64,000 nucleotides of DNA from Xiphydria camelus (taxonomy: Eukaryota > Arthropoda > Insecta > Hymenoptera > Xiphydriidae): the NCBI GenBank assembly GCA_963678675.1, contig OY783197.1, positions 4,808,400 to 4,872,399 of the forward strand, read 5' to 3'. A program made the position numbers and the translations under genes. Position 1 is the stretch's first letter. Each line of letters starts with the position of its first letter. A model generated the notes under the pieces. It was not told the DNA's origin. It was given only the letters and a program-made list of their open reading frames with translations, and did not search any database. Positions 43,291-54,384 of this stretch are shown here, piece by piece.

Positions 43291-44339
43291 TTAACCGTCA
43301 TATTCTCCTCAGAAATAATTACATACACATGAACTCGTTATGGGTGATATTTCACCCAATCGTATTGTATATCAACTCAATGACTATCATTACATGAAAT
43401 TTCAATTTATTTCGTCACTGCACATTATAATATTCTATACGTTTTACCTGATATTTAAAGTAATATTAGATTCAACAGACAACGTAAAAATAAACAACAA
43501 CCTTATGATCACCACACGAGCACTTTTGATACTTCATATATCGTCGTTGATTTAGGAATATCTTCTATGTGCAAATAATGTAAGGAAGCGAAACCTTTAC
43601 AGGAAGCGAAGAAAAATATTCTTAATTTTATTAAAATCTAAATAGGTTTAATTTATTATTAAATGGTAAACATTTTAAAGGTTATGTGGCATATAGATGA
43701 TATTACCAAGCAGTGCAGACCAACTTTCTGATACTAAATATAGTAAAATCGCAGAATCGGTAAAATATGCACATAGGAGATATTCCTAAACCAACGACGC
43801 GATATTTCGAACCTTCTGTCGAGTATTCATTTTTTTACTACACAAATACCAACATACAGCTAATATTTCGTCCAATATTAATTTTATGAAACAACTGCAG
43901 ACTATAGTCTGCGATCTAAAACAATACTGTTCAGACACCTCATAATCTCTTAAACAATAATTAAATTGCTATGTCAAAAATGAAGAAACAAAAGAGTTTC
44001 TACCTCTGATTTTTCTTGATTATATATTATATACCTATATCGCGCGAATTTTTACGTCAACAAGCATTAGCGGCTTCAACCATAAAGGCGCACATAAACA
44101 GATAGATGGCGATCCAGAGTAATAAAGTATATAGGTGAAATCACCCAAAGATTGTTCATGTAACATGTTAATTCTTTTATATATTTTAATTTAGGCTATC
44201 AAATGTATTTTTCTGCCATAAGATTACGCTTTGAACAGATCTATTGAAAGTCAATGCTATAGTTTTTAAATTAGGCAAAACAGAACTATTCGAAATAGAA
44301 AATGGGTGAAATATCACCCGTGGAGCGTATGAGGGTTAA
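43291..44339. mobile_element. piggyBac-like element, TTAA-flanked
   Basis: TTAA at 43291-43294 and 44336-44339. Ends read CCGTCATATTC on the left and CCCTCATACGC on the right (complemented). Each end is followed by a subterminal palindrome, GGGTGATATTTCACCC (43340) and, at 44304, GGGTGAAATATCACCC, a layout seen in piggyBac-type elements. The interior is AT-rich; the open frame 43340-43555 starts in the palindrome and shows no transposase domain. Confidence 0.75.
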
Positions 44340-45337
44340 TTCAAATTGTAATCTGTATAAATATTGAATGTCACGTGAAAAAGAAAATGTCCGAAAGAAT
44401 AATTATTCATAAAGTTATAAGTGCGTTTTTCTGTACAAGATTATGATGTCATCGAAGAGTAAGAGAGACACACTTATTGCCAAGCAACGAATGTGAGAAA
44501 GATAGATTTACAATACGCGATGACGTATGTCGTAATTTTAACTATCGTTTTTCAGGTCAAATAAGGCCAAAAATGTATAATAGAAAATATACAGAGCCAC
44601 TCAGAAAATGGATGAATCACAACAAATGTCAAAAAATTAAGTTATACGAACACAACAATTTTGCAAAATTACAAACTAATCCTCCCATAAATCGGGCAGT
44701 AATCGTACTTTTTTATATTTATTTTTTAAATTGAGGGCCAAGCCTTTTTAGGGGTAATTTTTTTTTAATATTCGAAAAGGAAAAAGATTAGGGGATTTCC
44801 CCCTATAGTTTGAGAGATACAGCGATTTTTCGATTTTCACTTTTACAAAAATGTATCTCCAAAACGAATGAGAGTTTCATGATCTAACTGTGCACAAAAT
44901 TTCTTATTTGTCGATTATGAAGAAAAAAGGGTACCACCGATAGAGCTTGGCCTTCAATTTCCAAAATAAGAATAAAAAGATACGATTATTCAATGATTTA
45001 TCAGAAGAAGACTGGTGTGTAATTTGGTAGAATTATTGCATTCGTATAACTTGATTATTCGACATTTTTTTGGGGATACATTTATTTTTTGAGTGGCCCA
45101 TGAATGAATGCCCCATGAGTTAAATAATTTTGTCTAGATTTTCCAAATTTACAATATAAACAATTAGTAAAAGAATCGAATTAGATCATTTCGAGCCGGT
45201 AGGAATAGATTTAGTCGAATTTTGACGGCACAATGCAACGCGATGCGCGCAATTGACGCACACAATCAGGTGCCGCTGAAGACGGCCAATGGAAAGCAAC
45301 CGCGAAACTCGTTCATGAACACCGCCCCATACGTTTA
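44340..45337. other. AT-rich stretch with one dispersed repeat
   Basis: 44810-44950 is the second copy of the 38690-38835 repeat. The open frame at 44477-44734 (85 aa) is Lys/Asn-rich with no recognisable domain. Nothing else is supported. Confidence 0.35.
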
Positions 45338-45339
45338 TA

Positions 45340-45703
45340 CAAAGTGTCCCAGGGAATATACGCCAGCGTAGCACGTTGCATATCGGTTGGCGCCTCCGAT
45401 CCGCTGCGGTTTCCTGTAATTCGGTGGTAATACCGACAGCTCAGACACGAACCAAATAGGTAAACGTTTCCGTTCACTATTTTGATTATTCGAAAAAAGT
45501 CCAAACGATTATCAAACTATCTGTCAGAGCGTCTGTCACATTCACCACTATTGAAATGACCGAGGGCTTTCGTAATGAAACGTCTATTTGGTTCATGTCT
45601 GAGCTGTCGGTATTACCACCGAATTACAGGAAACCGCAGCGGATCTGGGGCGCCAACCGATATGCAACGTACTACGCTGGCGTGTATTCCCTGGGACACT
45701 TTG
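45340..45703. mobile_element. Palindromic TA-flanked MITE, arms about 125 bp
   Basis: Ends CAAAGTGTCCCAGGGAATA at 45340 and its complement ending at 45703, each preceded or followed by TA, as expected for a Tc1/mariner-type MITE. The inverted identity runs for about 125 bp. The spacer holds 'aaacgtttc'-type sequence that is also partly symmetrical. Confidence 0.8.
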
Positions 45704-45758
45704 TATGTACCTGCAGTATGTATTTGAGGACGCTGGATATAGGTGATATGCCGTAGTA

Positions 45759-46280
45759 CAGGGTGAAGCAGTGAAACAGCACGATTTCAGTTCGGGCTGG
45801 CGGGCTTGGTGGGGGGTCACGAGAGTGGGGGACCGGACCTTTGTCGTCTAGACAGGTGAAAATGTTAGTAGCCATGGAACGTTGGTCCAGTGAGTAACGC
45901 GCGCGTTTGCTGTAAAGGCTATTATTGCTGTAAACTCTGAACGCTATGCTAACATATTGGTAACTTTTGGTCCGCCTGGAATCGATGAATACGAAACACC
46001 CCTAATGATGAAACACTCTTCCAGCAAGATGGTGCAACAAGCCATACTGCCAATGTTTCAATGGATTTGCTTAGACTCGCTTTTCCTGGTCGTCTCATCA
46101 GCAGAAATGGCGATATTCCACGGCGTGCCCGTTCACCAGATTTGACGGCTGTAGACATTTTCCTTTGGGGTTACCTCAAGTCCAAAGCGTTTAAAGTAAA
46201 TTTCTATTAATGTAGACTTGATTTATGCTGAAGTAAAAAAACTTTTTTTTAAAATTGTGCCGTTTCACTGCCTCACCCTG
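45759..46280 (+). mobile_element. Internally deleted mariner-like element
   Basis: Inverted ends: CAGGGTGAAGCAGTGAAAC (45759) and, complemented, CAGGGTGAGGCAGTGAAAC (ending 46280). TA precedes the left end; the right side is CA, so the duplication is mutated. Between the ends a shortened transposase remains (45874-46210). The size is about 520 bp against about 1.3 kb for a complete mariner. Confidence 0.85.
45874..46210 (+). pseudogene. Mariner transposase remnant, middle deleted
   Basis: The N-terminus (MERWSSE, a stop in place of Gln, RA, then FAVKA) matches the start of mariner transposases; a 2-nt insertion shifts the frame. It joins directly to AVNSERYANIL, a motif from the catalytic half, so the helix-turn-helix region and the first catalytic Asp are deleted. 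After another frameshift near 46010 come FQQDGATSHTANVSMD (second Asp), RLISR, and RSPDLTAVDIFLWGYLKSK (third Asp). The stop is at 46208-46210. Inactive. Confidence 0.85.
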
Positions 46281-46913
46281 CACATTCTAAGCCGTACGTT
46301 ATTGGTTATCGACTGGAGCACGGAAAAAACTATTTTGTACAAAGTACTCAATAAATGGATTAATTAGTGATATTTCACATAGTAGAAGTTGTCCTCAGAA
46401 ACGACATAAGACAGAGTACCCCGTTGTAGGGGAACTTGGGGCACAGTGAAATGAAAAAAATTGAAATACCATATTTTCTACAAATATTGATGTAAAAGGT
46501 TAAAACTAAGTTCTATGCAAAGATTACATCATTTGGCAACATACACAATATCTCATGTTTATATCAAATGTCTAAAATTAACAATATGTTCCTTGAAAAA
46601 AAAAGGTGTAAGTGTTTCACTGTGCCTCACTTGTGGGGTACAACGAAACAGGACGAGGGGTACCTTGAAATAGGCAAGATAACAACACATTTCTCTCAAA
46701 CATTTTAATTTTTCGAAATACTGAATACCAATAGGTATTATAAAATACAAAAGATAAATAATAAATTCCTGATATTAAGCACAAACGATAGGTTGAGTGT
46801 CGCTACATTTATCCAATGTTCAAATTACCGAAATTCATGCCAAATGAGATGAAATGCCAGCATAACATGTCAATACAGTTGAAGAAAAACGCTTGGGTTC
46901 CTACTAGTCCAAG

Positions 46914-47618
46914 AGTTGGAGGCCGCGGAGGTGGTTCGATAACACCTCCGGCTAGAATTTTATGAGGTGGTTGTGAGAACCATCAGGAAGTGTCATCTTC
47001 AAGGATTTTGCTCAACACCGCCGCAAAAAACACGTCAGACGATTCAAAAATGAAAAAAATTCTGCTAAAAAAATATTCGTACCTCCGGCTAAAAATTTGT
47101 ATGTTACCTGTTTGAAGGCCACAGATGATGTATGCAAATCGTCAGACGTCTAGGTCACTGATAAAGGGGGGTCAGACGCCCTGTAATTGTAATTTTGGGC
47201 GCTATTTTATTGGCGGAGCGTTTCGTCCCGGAGTCGGCCTGTGGAATCGGCTAGGCCGACTCCTGTCTTACTGACGAGTCAACAGGCCGACTCCAGGACG
47301 AAACGCTCCGCCGATAAAACAACGCCCAAAATTACAATTTGAGGGCGTCTGACACGCCTTTATCAGTGACCTAGCCGTCTGACGATTTGCATACATCATC
47401 TGTGGCCTTCAAACAGGTAGCATATAAATTTTTAGCCGGAGGTACGAATATTTTTTTAGCAGAATTTTTTTCATTTTTGAATCGTCTGACGTGTTTTTTG
47501 CGGCGGTTTTGAGCAAAATCCTTGAAGATGACACTTCCTGATGGTTCCCCCAACCACCTCATAAAATTCTAGCCGGAGGTGTTATCGAACCACCTCCGCG
47601 GCCGCCAGCTCTTAGTCT
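46914..47618. repeat. Palindrome with hammerhead-derived centre, arms about 300 bp
   Basis: Left arm 46914-47220 and right arm 47304-47618 are inverted at about 95% identity ('ggccgcggaggtggttcgat', 'gataacacctccggctagaa'). The 83 bp centre (47221-47303) consists of hammerhead sequence in both orientations. A transcript of either strand would form a very long hairpin closed by that centre. Confidence 0.8.
47212..47312 (+). ncRNA. Hammerhead-derived core at palindrome centre, scrambled
   Basis: CTGACGA (47271-47277), GTC/GGAC (47278-47280 with 47297-47299), GAAA (47300-47303) and CGCTCCGCC (47304-47312) follow the consensus. GGCGGAGCG (47212-47220) pairs with the latter, but it is followed by TTTCGTC and not by a proper cleavage site and stem I. 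On the minus strand the same sequence appears with the CTGACGAG core deleted. So this copy is related but probably inactive. Confidence 0.6.
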
Positions 47619-47619
47619 A

Positions 47620-49210
47620 TACAGTTATACTGCCGGGGCTCCATGAAGCGTTTCAACGTGCCCCCACGGCCTGTGTTTCAATGAACCCCAATCCAGATAT
47701 TTTGGTTCTCCACATTTCCCACCACGAATGCGAACAAGTAGAAAGGTGAAAATAGGGCAACATTTTTCGCGATACATATAGGTTGAATTGCCATAAGAAC
47801 CAATTGAATACAAAAATCACTCTTACTTGGAGATGAAAATCCGTAGGAACAATGATTTTAGTTTCATGATTTTCACGTCGAAAAAAGTACTACACTACGA
47901 CACGTCCAGTCGCTCAACTGAGTGGAAGTGAGGGATTAGCTGGGGTTGTTGGGGATTGCTCGCCACGCTTTTTTTGTCGAAGTCCCGTTTAACTAGGCTC
48001 TTCCGTGCGCCCGCCAGAATGTATGTATAAAGCCCCGTGTTTCACTGTGCCTCACTTTCCCCTACATTGTAAGAGCACCCATCTTCCATTACAAGAACTA
48101 CAATTCAACGTAGCACTCTTATATTGTTGTATGTAATACATTAGTGGTATTGGTTGTGTAGTATCTTGAATATTGCTATATCGATAGGTATCTCTTACAT
48201 GCAACAGTATTCTGTGCTATTGTCGCTTCTGTCATGACAACTTCTACCATGTGAAATATCACTGTACAACATTCTTCTTTTCGTGAGGATGCTGTAATAA
48301 TTGATTCTTACGACTTACCAGTATGCGGCAATCATTTTTGTAGAAAATCCCTGAGCCCTATCCCTCTAGCAACTGTAAGAATATGTCGGGGATCGCGTCC
48401 GGAAAAGATGTCGAAAATCGTAGTACTTTAATTGCTGAAATGATATAAAATAATTGGGATTCGATATGTATCCTCAAAATTAAAATATCCCATATACGAG
48501 AGCCAGTCATTGCAATAGAGGGTCAATACTTGGCCAATCTATAATTACTAATCATAGGCCAATAGTTGGCCACACAGCATCGGATTATCTCTAGTAGATT
48601 TCCAGGCGTCCGTTATTTTTTATAAAGTAATGGGAATCGATTATCGGCCGTACATGAGCCTGTAATTGTAAACCAATAGTTCATCAGGATATAACTTTGG
48701 TCGAAGGAATGAACGGTTGACAATCTTCCATCATTAAAGAACTATTTTTAAATACCCAATTTAGATATCACATGTTATATGTTTTGAACATATTTTATTT
48801 TGTCCTTCAAATATTTTATGAAAATCCGATCTTTTGAGCTAATTCAATATTACGAATTTATTATTGGGTTATGGCTCATTCAAATTCATATCATGAATGG
48901 CAGATTTTCATACCATTGCTGGCTGAATGTTTTACCTAATATTTACCTTTGTTAGACCAAAATAGTTCGCTATGTCTGGCCGTTTATCGACACCCAATAT
49001 TGGTTCAAAACAATCATCGCAGCGCTTGTCCGTTATTGAGCTAGCCATGCAGGTCGTACGGCAGCCAGTAATAGTCCAGCGTTGGGTCAGTTGAAGATTC
49101 TTGTATGGGATTCTGCTTTGGCAACTATTACCACGCCTCTTATTTTTGTGACGGCGACCGAGGCGTTAAATTCGAAACGCAATAACCCTAATTAATGTTT
49201 GACTTTCCCG
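47620..49210. other. AT-rich, no gene
   Basis: Parts belong to the nested element (to 48265). After that I see only a recurrent 'ggtcaatacttggcc' / 'gccaatagttggcc' type phrase at 48525-48560 and no coding sequence. Confidence 0.35.
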
Positions 49211-49214
49211 CGTG

Positions 49215-49380
49215 GCCATGTGTGGAGGTGTTTTTCAAAAAACGTTATTTCCAAAAACTTTGTTCACTGAGGTACAGGTGGTATCACGCTCTACATGACG
49301 TAGTGCTACAGTTTTCTTGCTTTCCTGCAAAAATATGCCAAATGGAAATAACGCTTTTTGAAAAACACCTCCACATGTGT
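49215..49380. mobile_element. MITE with about 38 bp inverted ends
   Basis: 'atgtgtggaggtgtttttca' near 49218 and its complement ending at 49380; similarity continues through 'aaacgttatttcc'. Size about 165 bp. Confidence 0.75.
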
Positions 49381-49494
49381 TTACGTCTGCCCATCGACTC
49401 GGATTTTTGTTAGAAGTTTTTGTCGGGCACTGAAAGTCGTTGGAACCAATCATATCGCAGCCTCGGTTCTACAATTAATAGCGTATGTCCTAAA

Positions 49495-50172
49495 GGTAGA
49501 TTGAAATAAAAATAAGAAGGAATCATTAGATACGATTGGCACTTATTCTCAGAGAATTAGAGGACGGTTGTACGTTTTTAAGAAAGCATTGGTAGCAGCG
49601 ATAAAAAATGTGAATCAGCTCTTTCAGGTGGTAAGTTTGAGAAATGAGTTCCAATGTTAAATTCTGAGTGGATGAAAATTAATTGATATTATTCATATCG
49701 AAGTCGTTTCAGGGGTTTTCGATCACACTGATACCATTGATAACTATTACAAATTCGTAGTTCTATCCTCTGAGCAGGGGCGACTATTTCTATCGCATAA
49801 AAAATTAATGAGAACTCCGAAAGCCCGTTTTTAAGGAAAATCGTCAACGCTGATTTCGAAAAGAAAATGATTAAAAAATTCCATCTTTATCCCCCAAAGA
49901 GGGATGACAATCCCTTTTGCGAAAAAATTGACAGAAATTCCGAAACTCCTGGAGCCACTTTAATAAAAATAATTTTCATCCACTCGGAATTTAGCATTAG
50001 AGCTCCACAAAGCCGGACCTCGCTTCTCAGACTCATCGTTTGAAAGAGCTTAATCACATTTTTTATCGCTGGTACCGATGCTTGCTCAAAAAATTACATC
50101 CCTCCTCTAATTTTCTGAAAAGTGCCAATCGTATGTAATAAGATTCCTTCCAGTTTTTATTTCAATCTACTT
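49495..50172. repeat. Fold-back element, arms about 200 bp
   Basis: 'gtagattgaaataaaaat' at 49495 and its complement ending near 50172. Inside the arms 'acgattggcact', 'cagcgataaaaaatgtga' and 'gagtggatgaaaatta' are shared in inverted order. The spacer is about 280 bp. Moderate divergence. Confidence 0.8.
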
Positions 50173-50800
50173 TTACGACAGCATTTCTGGTCCAGTCTGT
50201 ATACTCTTCATCTCGACGACGTCGCGAAGAAGTTTGCGGCAACCGCGTAATATCGCGACGCACGTTACATACTCGTAGGCGCCGATCCGCTCGTCCCGCG
50301 AGCGCGGCGCATACCGTACGCGAGGCGTGCACGTCACGTGCGTCTCGCGCTCTCTTCGCGCGCTGCTTATACCGTTTATTTTGGATCCGGGAGTTCGACG
50401 ACCGCCGTCGACGCTCATCTGCGCGTTCGCTTGGTTTAATTCGCCGCCTCTCGAAATTCAAATCGCCACCCTTCGCGGAGCGCTAAAGATCTCTTTCCAC
50501 GCGGTGCGGCAGTCGATGTTCTCTCGAATCGCGATGTTACACCGGCACGCTTTTTAAGACGCTCCATCCGCGGCGAGACGAACTAAGCGCGCGGGAGACT
50601 TTCGGTTTCAACGCTTCGCAATATCTCTTTAGTAACGACCGCCACGGCGCGCCAGCGACGACGCAACTGGCGCTTTGCGAAATCCTCACGATCGGCTCTT
50701 CGCACCGAGGACTTTCGGTCGTTCCGTGCAGTCACCCCGGACTCGCTTCCGTTTTCGCCCCGCGCGGCGCTATTTCCCTCTTCCGCTCGTATATTGCGCT
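50173..50800. other. CpG-rich island
   Basis: GC and CpG rise sharply ('cgcgagcgcggcgcat'), with open frames on both strands and no domain. 'gttccgtgcagtcaccc' at 50725 is a weak initiator-like site. A possible promoter. Confidence 0.3.
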
Positions 50801-50911
50801 GAAAATTAAGAAATTTGATAGAGTTGCGCCGAAAATATAGTTTGTTTGTAGTAAATAAATATTTGTTTGATTATGGGGAAATAAATGTTTTATTGGACCA
50901 AGTAAATATTC

Positions 50912-52092
50912 GTTAACTACATTCCTCAAAAGAATTAAGGAATCGCTTATATTCTGCGAAAAAGAAGGCCGTTTTAAATTGGCTGCATCCTTGTCAAAAA
51001 TGATACAATCTCAATCGTCGATGGAGCACATTGAAGGCTAAAGTTTCTACTTCCAGAATCTGTTCTCAAATTTATAAAATCTCGGCTGATTTCAAAGTTA
51101 TGCAATTGAAAAGTGACACCCGACAAATGAAACGATTGTTCTTCAACTTTGGCAAGGCATACGGAGTGCATAAAAAATCATATAGCTAAGTTTCATTCGC
51201 TCCGTTGTGAGGCATAATTTTTCTTCTTTAATTTGCTATTTTTCGAATCATTCTAGGATATTTTTCGCTGAGTTATTCAGTACCGAAGTGTAAATCCGAC
51301 TATGTAATTTCCTCGTAGTACGCTTTGGGTAATGTTAAAACCGGCAGTATCTACTGAGTTTTAGGTTGGAATAATTCCGTAATAACAAGTAAAAATAGCG
51401 GGTACAAAGTAAAGTAATAGGGTACCACCTATATCCTCCATTGTGGAAGAACGAGATCCCTTCATTCGTTTTTTTCATTATGGTCGATTCAAACAAGTGG
51501 AACATATCGAAATAAAAATGCTAGACACTTTCTCAGGTAGGTACTTACTCATTTTAACTGAGAGAATTTGCACTTTAAGATATCCTTGAATTTGAAAGGT
51601 TTTACATCAAGTAGAAAGAAAGACGGGAAATATGAAATTTTTAACATATTCTTAAAAATCGATATTATGCCATCAAAAATGGTATAAATTAAAAAGCAGT
51701 AAGCGCGTTGTAAAGGGCAAATTCCAATCTTTCGATTGTCCGGTGACCGAAATTCGTACGATAATTAGTTACTTATCTTTTGTAATAAACGTCCAAATTT
51801 GCGAGGATGGTTTCTGCTTCGACACTGGATAACTCCATGTGCTTTGCCAAAGTTGAAGAAATATCGTTTCATTTGTCGGGTGTCGGTTTTCAATTAGATA
51901 ACTTTAAAATTAAAATAAATAAAGATTTTAAAAATTTGAGGAAAAATTCTAGACAATGAAACTCTAGCCTTCTAAATGCTCCATCGGCAATTGAGATTGT
52001 ATTACTTTTGACGAAAATACAGCCATTTTAAAACAGCCTTCTTTCTTGCGAAATATAAGTGGTCCTTAATTCTTTTGCGGAGTGTGTTACGA
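50912..52092. repeat. Fold-back element, arms about 250 bp
   Basis: Left arm 50912-51165 and right arm about 51840-52092 share, inverted, 'caaaagaattaagga', 'atacaatctcaat-g-cgatgg', 'cacccgacaaatgaaacgat' and 'cttcaactttggcaa'. The interior (51170-51840) is unique and AT-rich. Confidence 0.8.
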
Positions 52093-52105
52093 TATTTATT
52101 TGGCA

Positions 52106-52123
52106 CACACACGCGCGCGCGCG

Positions 52124-52174
<51 letters not shown>
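52106..52174. repeat. (CA)n/(CG)n microsatellite
   Basis: 'acacacacgcgcgcgcgcg' changes to a pure CA run. It lies right next to the fold-back edge. Such alternating purine-pyrimidine tracts can adopt Z-DNA. Confidence 0.9.
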
Positions 52175-52176
<2 letters not shown>

Positions 52177-52477
52177 TTAAATCTTTTGAAGTAATCATTT
52201 GAATGAAATAAAGAGTTTAATAATTAACACATATTTTGTCTTCCTAACGAAATATTTATTTCGCTGTATTTGAAATTGCATTTATTAACTATTAATAAAC
52301 TGCTTTCTTGGTGTATGCCGAATACGTTTGCATAGTGCGAAGCTCTGAGCCGGGTATGTTTACAAGAAAATTCACTACAGCAAATAATGAAACATTAATA
52401 TCTCTCATGTTTACTGACAGAGTTCGAGAACCTCATCGATCGTGCTCTAATCTCGGTCCGATTCGAATGAGCAACTT

Positions 52478-53057
52478 ATAGTACGGAATCCCTCATAAGA
52501 AAAAGAAAAGATTACCACTCCTCTCTAAAACTTTGTGAGCAGCTTCATTTTGCCGAGTCTGCCAGCTTTTTTATTTGCGAAAAGTCTGGTTTCCGCCGGG
52601 GTTTCGAGATGTTAATTAATAAACATGTCAAATTTATGAATTTTGTCGGACTGGACATACCCGGCAGAAAACTTGTCGGACAATGTTACCATCAAATTTT
52701 ATAAATAATTATCTATCTTTGGCGAAAGAATCAGCTCGTTTGTGATCAGTTAACAAATTCCATCAATTTCAAATGTTCAGTGTCAGAGTGGACATACCCG
52801 GCAGAAAACTTGTCGGACAATGTTACCGTTTGATTTCATAAATATTTATCCTACTTCGGGCACAGAATCAGCTTGTTGGTCATCAATAAACAAAATTCAT
52901 AAATTTGACACGTTTGTTAATTAACATCTCGAAACCCCGGCGGAAACCAGACTTTTCGCAGATAAAAAAGCTGGCAGACTCGGCAAAACGAAGCTGCTCA
53001 TAAAGTTTCAGAGGAGTGGTAATAATTTTTTTTTTCTTATGAGGGATCCCGTACTAT
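52478..53057. repeat. Fold-back with two internal direct repeats
   Basis: Ends 'atagtacggaatccctcata' and, complemented, 'atagtacgggatccctcata'; arms about 165 bp including 'aagtctggtttccgccgggg'. The interior has two direct copies of about 135 bp ('ggacatacccggcagaaaac', 'ttgtcggacaatgttacc') at 52658 and 52790. Confidence 0.85.
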
Positions 53058-53059
53058 TG

Positions 53060-53590
53060 AAGCCGGGTCGCGATGTTTGTTCGGGATTGAAAGTGCTCCG
53101 CAGCTGCAGCTGCGGAACTCGAGCCCTCGCCGCGAATGAACCGCGCTGGTCGAGTGGAACGACATGTGCGCTCTCGGAAACGAGAGACGAGTGCGGTAGG
53201 AACCAGGAACGCGCTAAAGAGCGCACAGTGGGCGCTCGATAGCCGCGCGGTGCGGAGAAATGGAGCAGATACCTCTGTTATTACAGGTTTCGCCTTTCGA
53301 AATCCTACACCGCGCACCGTCGTCCGCGCGCTCGGACTGTCCCACCCTCGCTCGACGCGACGAAACGAAAACGAGACGACGCGCTCTGGCTTCGCGGCCT
53401 CCTCCCCCTCGCCCCGTCTTTTACGCGTCGCGGGAGGTCCCAGCGTGTATCGCCTGCAAATTCTTCTTCCCTCTACACACCGATATAAATACGATAATTG
53501 CTACACACTCTCTCTCTCTCTCTCTCTCTGGAAGAAACATGTAGTAAATTTGAGTAAATCGGCAGCTACAGGTGGAGGAATAAAGATTTA
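53060..53590. other. CpG-rich island
   Basis: GC-rich, with open frames up to 151 aa (53136-53591) and no domain. A (TC)n run at 53508-53529 lies at its edge. No gene called. Confidence 0.3.
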
Positions 53591-54104
53591 GTTAATTGGA
53601 CTAATCATTCGGTCTTTAAACAATTTTTTTATCATAGATTTGAAAAATGCGAGCAAAATTATTTACCCTGTTTTTTAATTTTTAATTTTCGGCTTTATTT
53701 AAGCTGGAAAACGACATTTAAAAATGCAGTTACGTCATCGGTCTGTAAGTCTATCTCTCTCGCACTCGTTACTTATGATAAGTGCGTCTCTCTGGTGTTT
53801 CGATGACGTTACAATGTGTAGGGAGAAATGCATTTATAACTTTGCGAATAATTATTTTTTTCAGATATTTTCTTTTTCGTGTGATACTGAATATGTACGC
53901 AGATTACAAATCGAATTTAAAATATAAATATTTTTTATATTAAAGAGACCGAATTGACTCGAATGGACCACATTCTGTTTCCTTCAAATAGCCGTTAATC
54001 ATTATAATCAAATTTATTAGTCAAAGTAACTAATTCTGCATTCCCCCACCTGCAAACGCAGACTTAATTGAATATACCATTTTGTCTGCCAATCAAAAAA
54101 TACC

Positions 54105-54335
54105 CCTCCAAGAAAAAATGTCACTTAAAAAAGTTTCGATATCCGAATGTAGTGCCAAGAACCTATACCAAGTATATTCTTCAAGGTGAGCGATATAAGA
54201 GGTGCATAAGTACGAGTGAGAACTTCGATTAATCCTTCAGACATCATCCATCCTGCAAATCACTCGGTATAATCAAGACCAATAAAAGTAGCCGAGATCG
54301 AAATGACAAATGACTATTCCAAAGCAGGCCACCAA
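54105..54335 (+). repeat. Isolated BEL LTR fragment
   Basis: Same text as the LTR-like segment at 30205-30440 but in the opposite orientation ('gcgatataagaggtgcataa', 'ctgcaaatcactcggtataa'). No gag or pol sequence adjoins it, so it may be a solo or truncated LTR. Confidence 0.65.
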
Positions 54336-54384
54336 TATTCAAAATGCTACTTGGCGGGGCCTGCGATTGAAGAAAATGTTATTC

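Larger units (their letters stand above)
46426..48064. mobile_element. Middle nested element with 'taggggaa' inverted ends
   Basis: Left end 'taggggaacttggggcacag' and right end, complemented, 'taggggaaagtgaggcacag'. The interior includes sequence with repeated 'gtttcactgtgcctcactt' (46613 and 48035) and the palindrome with the hammerhead-like centre. No coding capacity seen. Confidence 0.65.
46365..48265. mobile_element. Outer member of a nested set; inverted ends 'agtgatatttcaca'
   Basis: 'agtgatatttcacatagtag' at 46365-46384 and its complement ending near 48265, with similarity continuing for about 50 bp. A second inverted pair lies inside (46426-48064) and a palindrome inside that (46914-47618). 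The outer ends resemble the subterminal palindrome of the piggyBac-like element at 43291. No clear TTAA pair was found. Confidence 0.6.
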
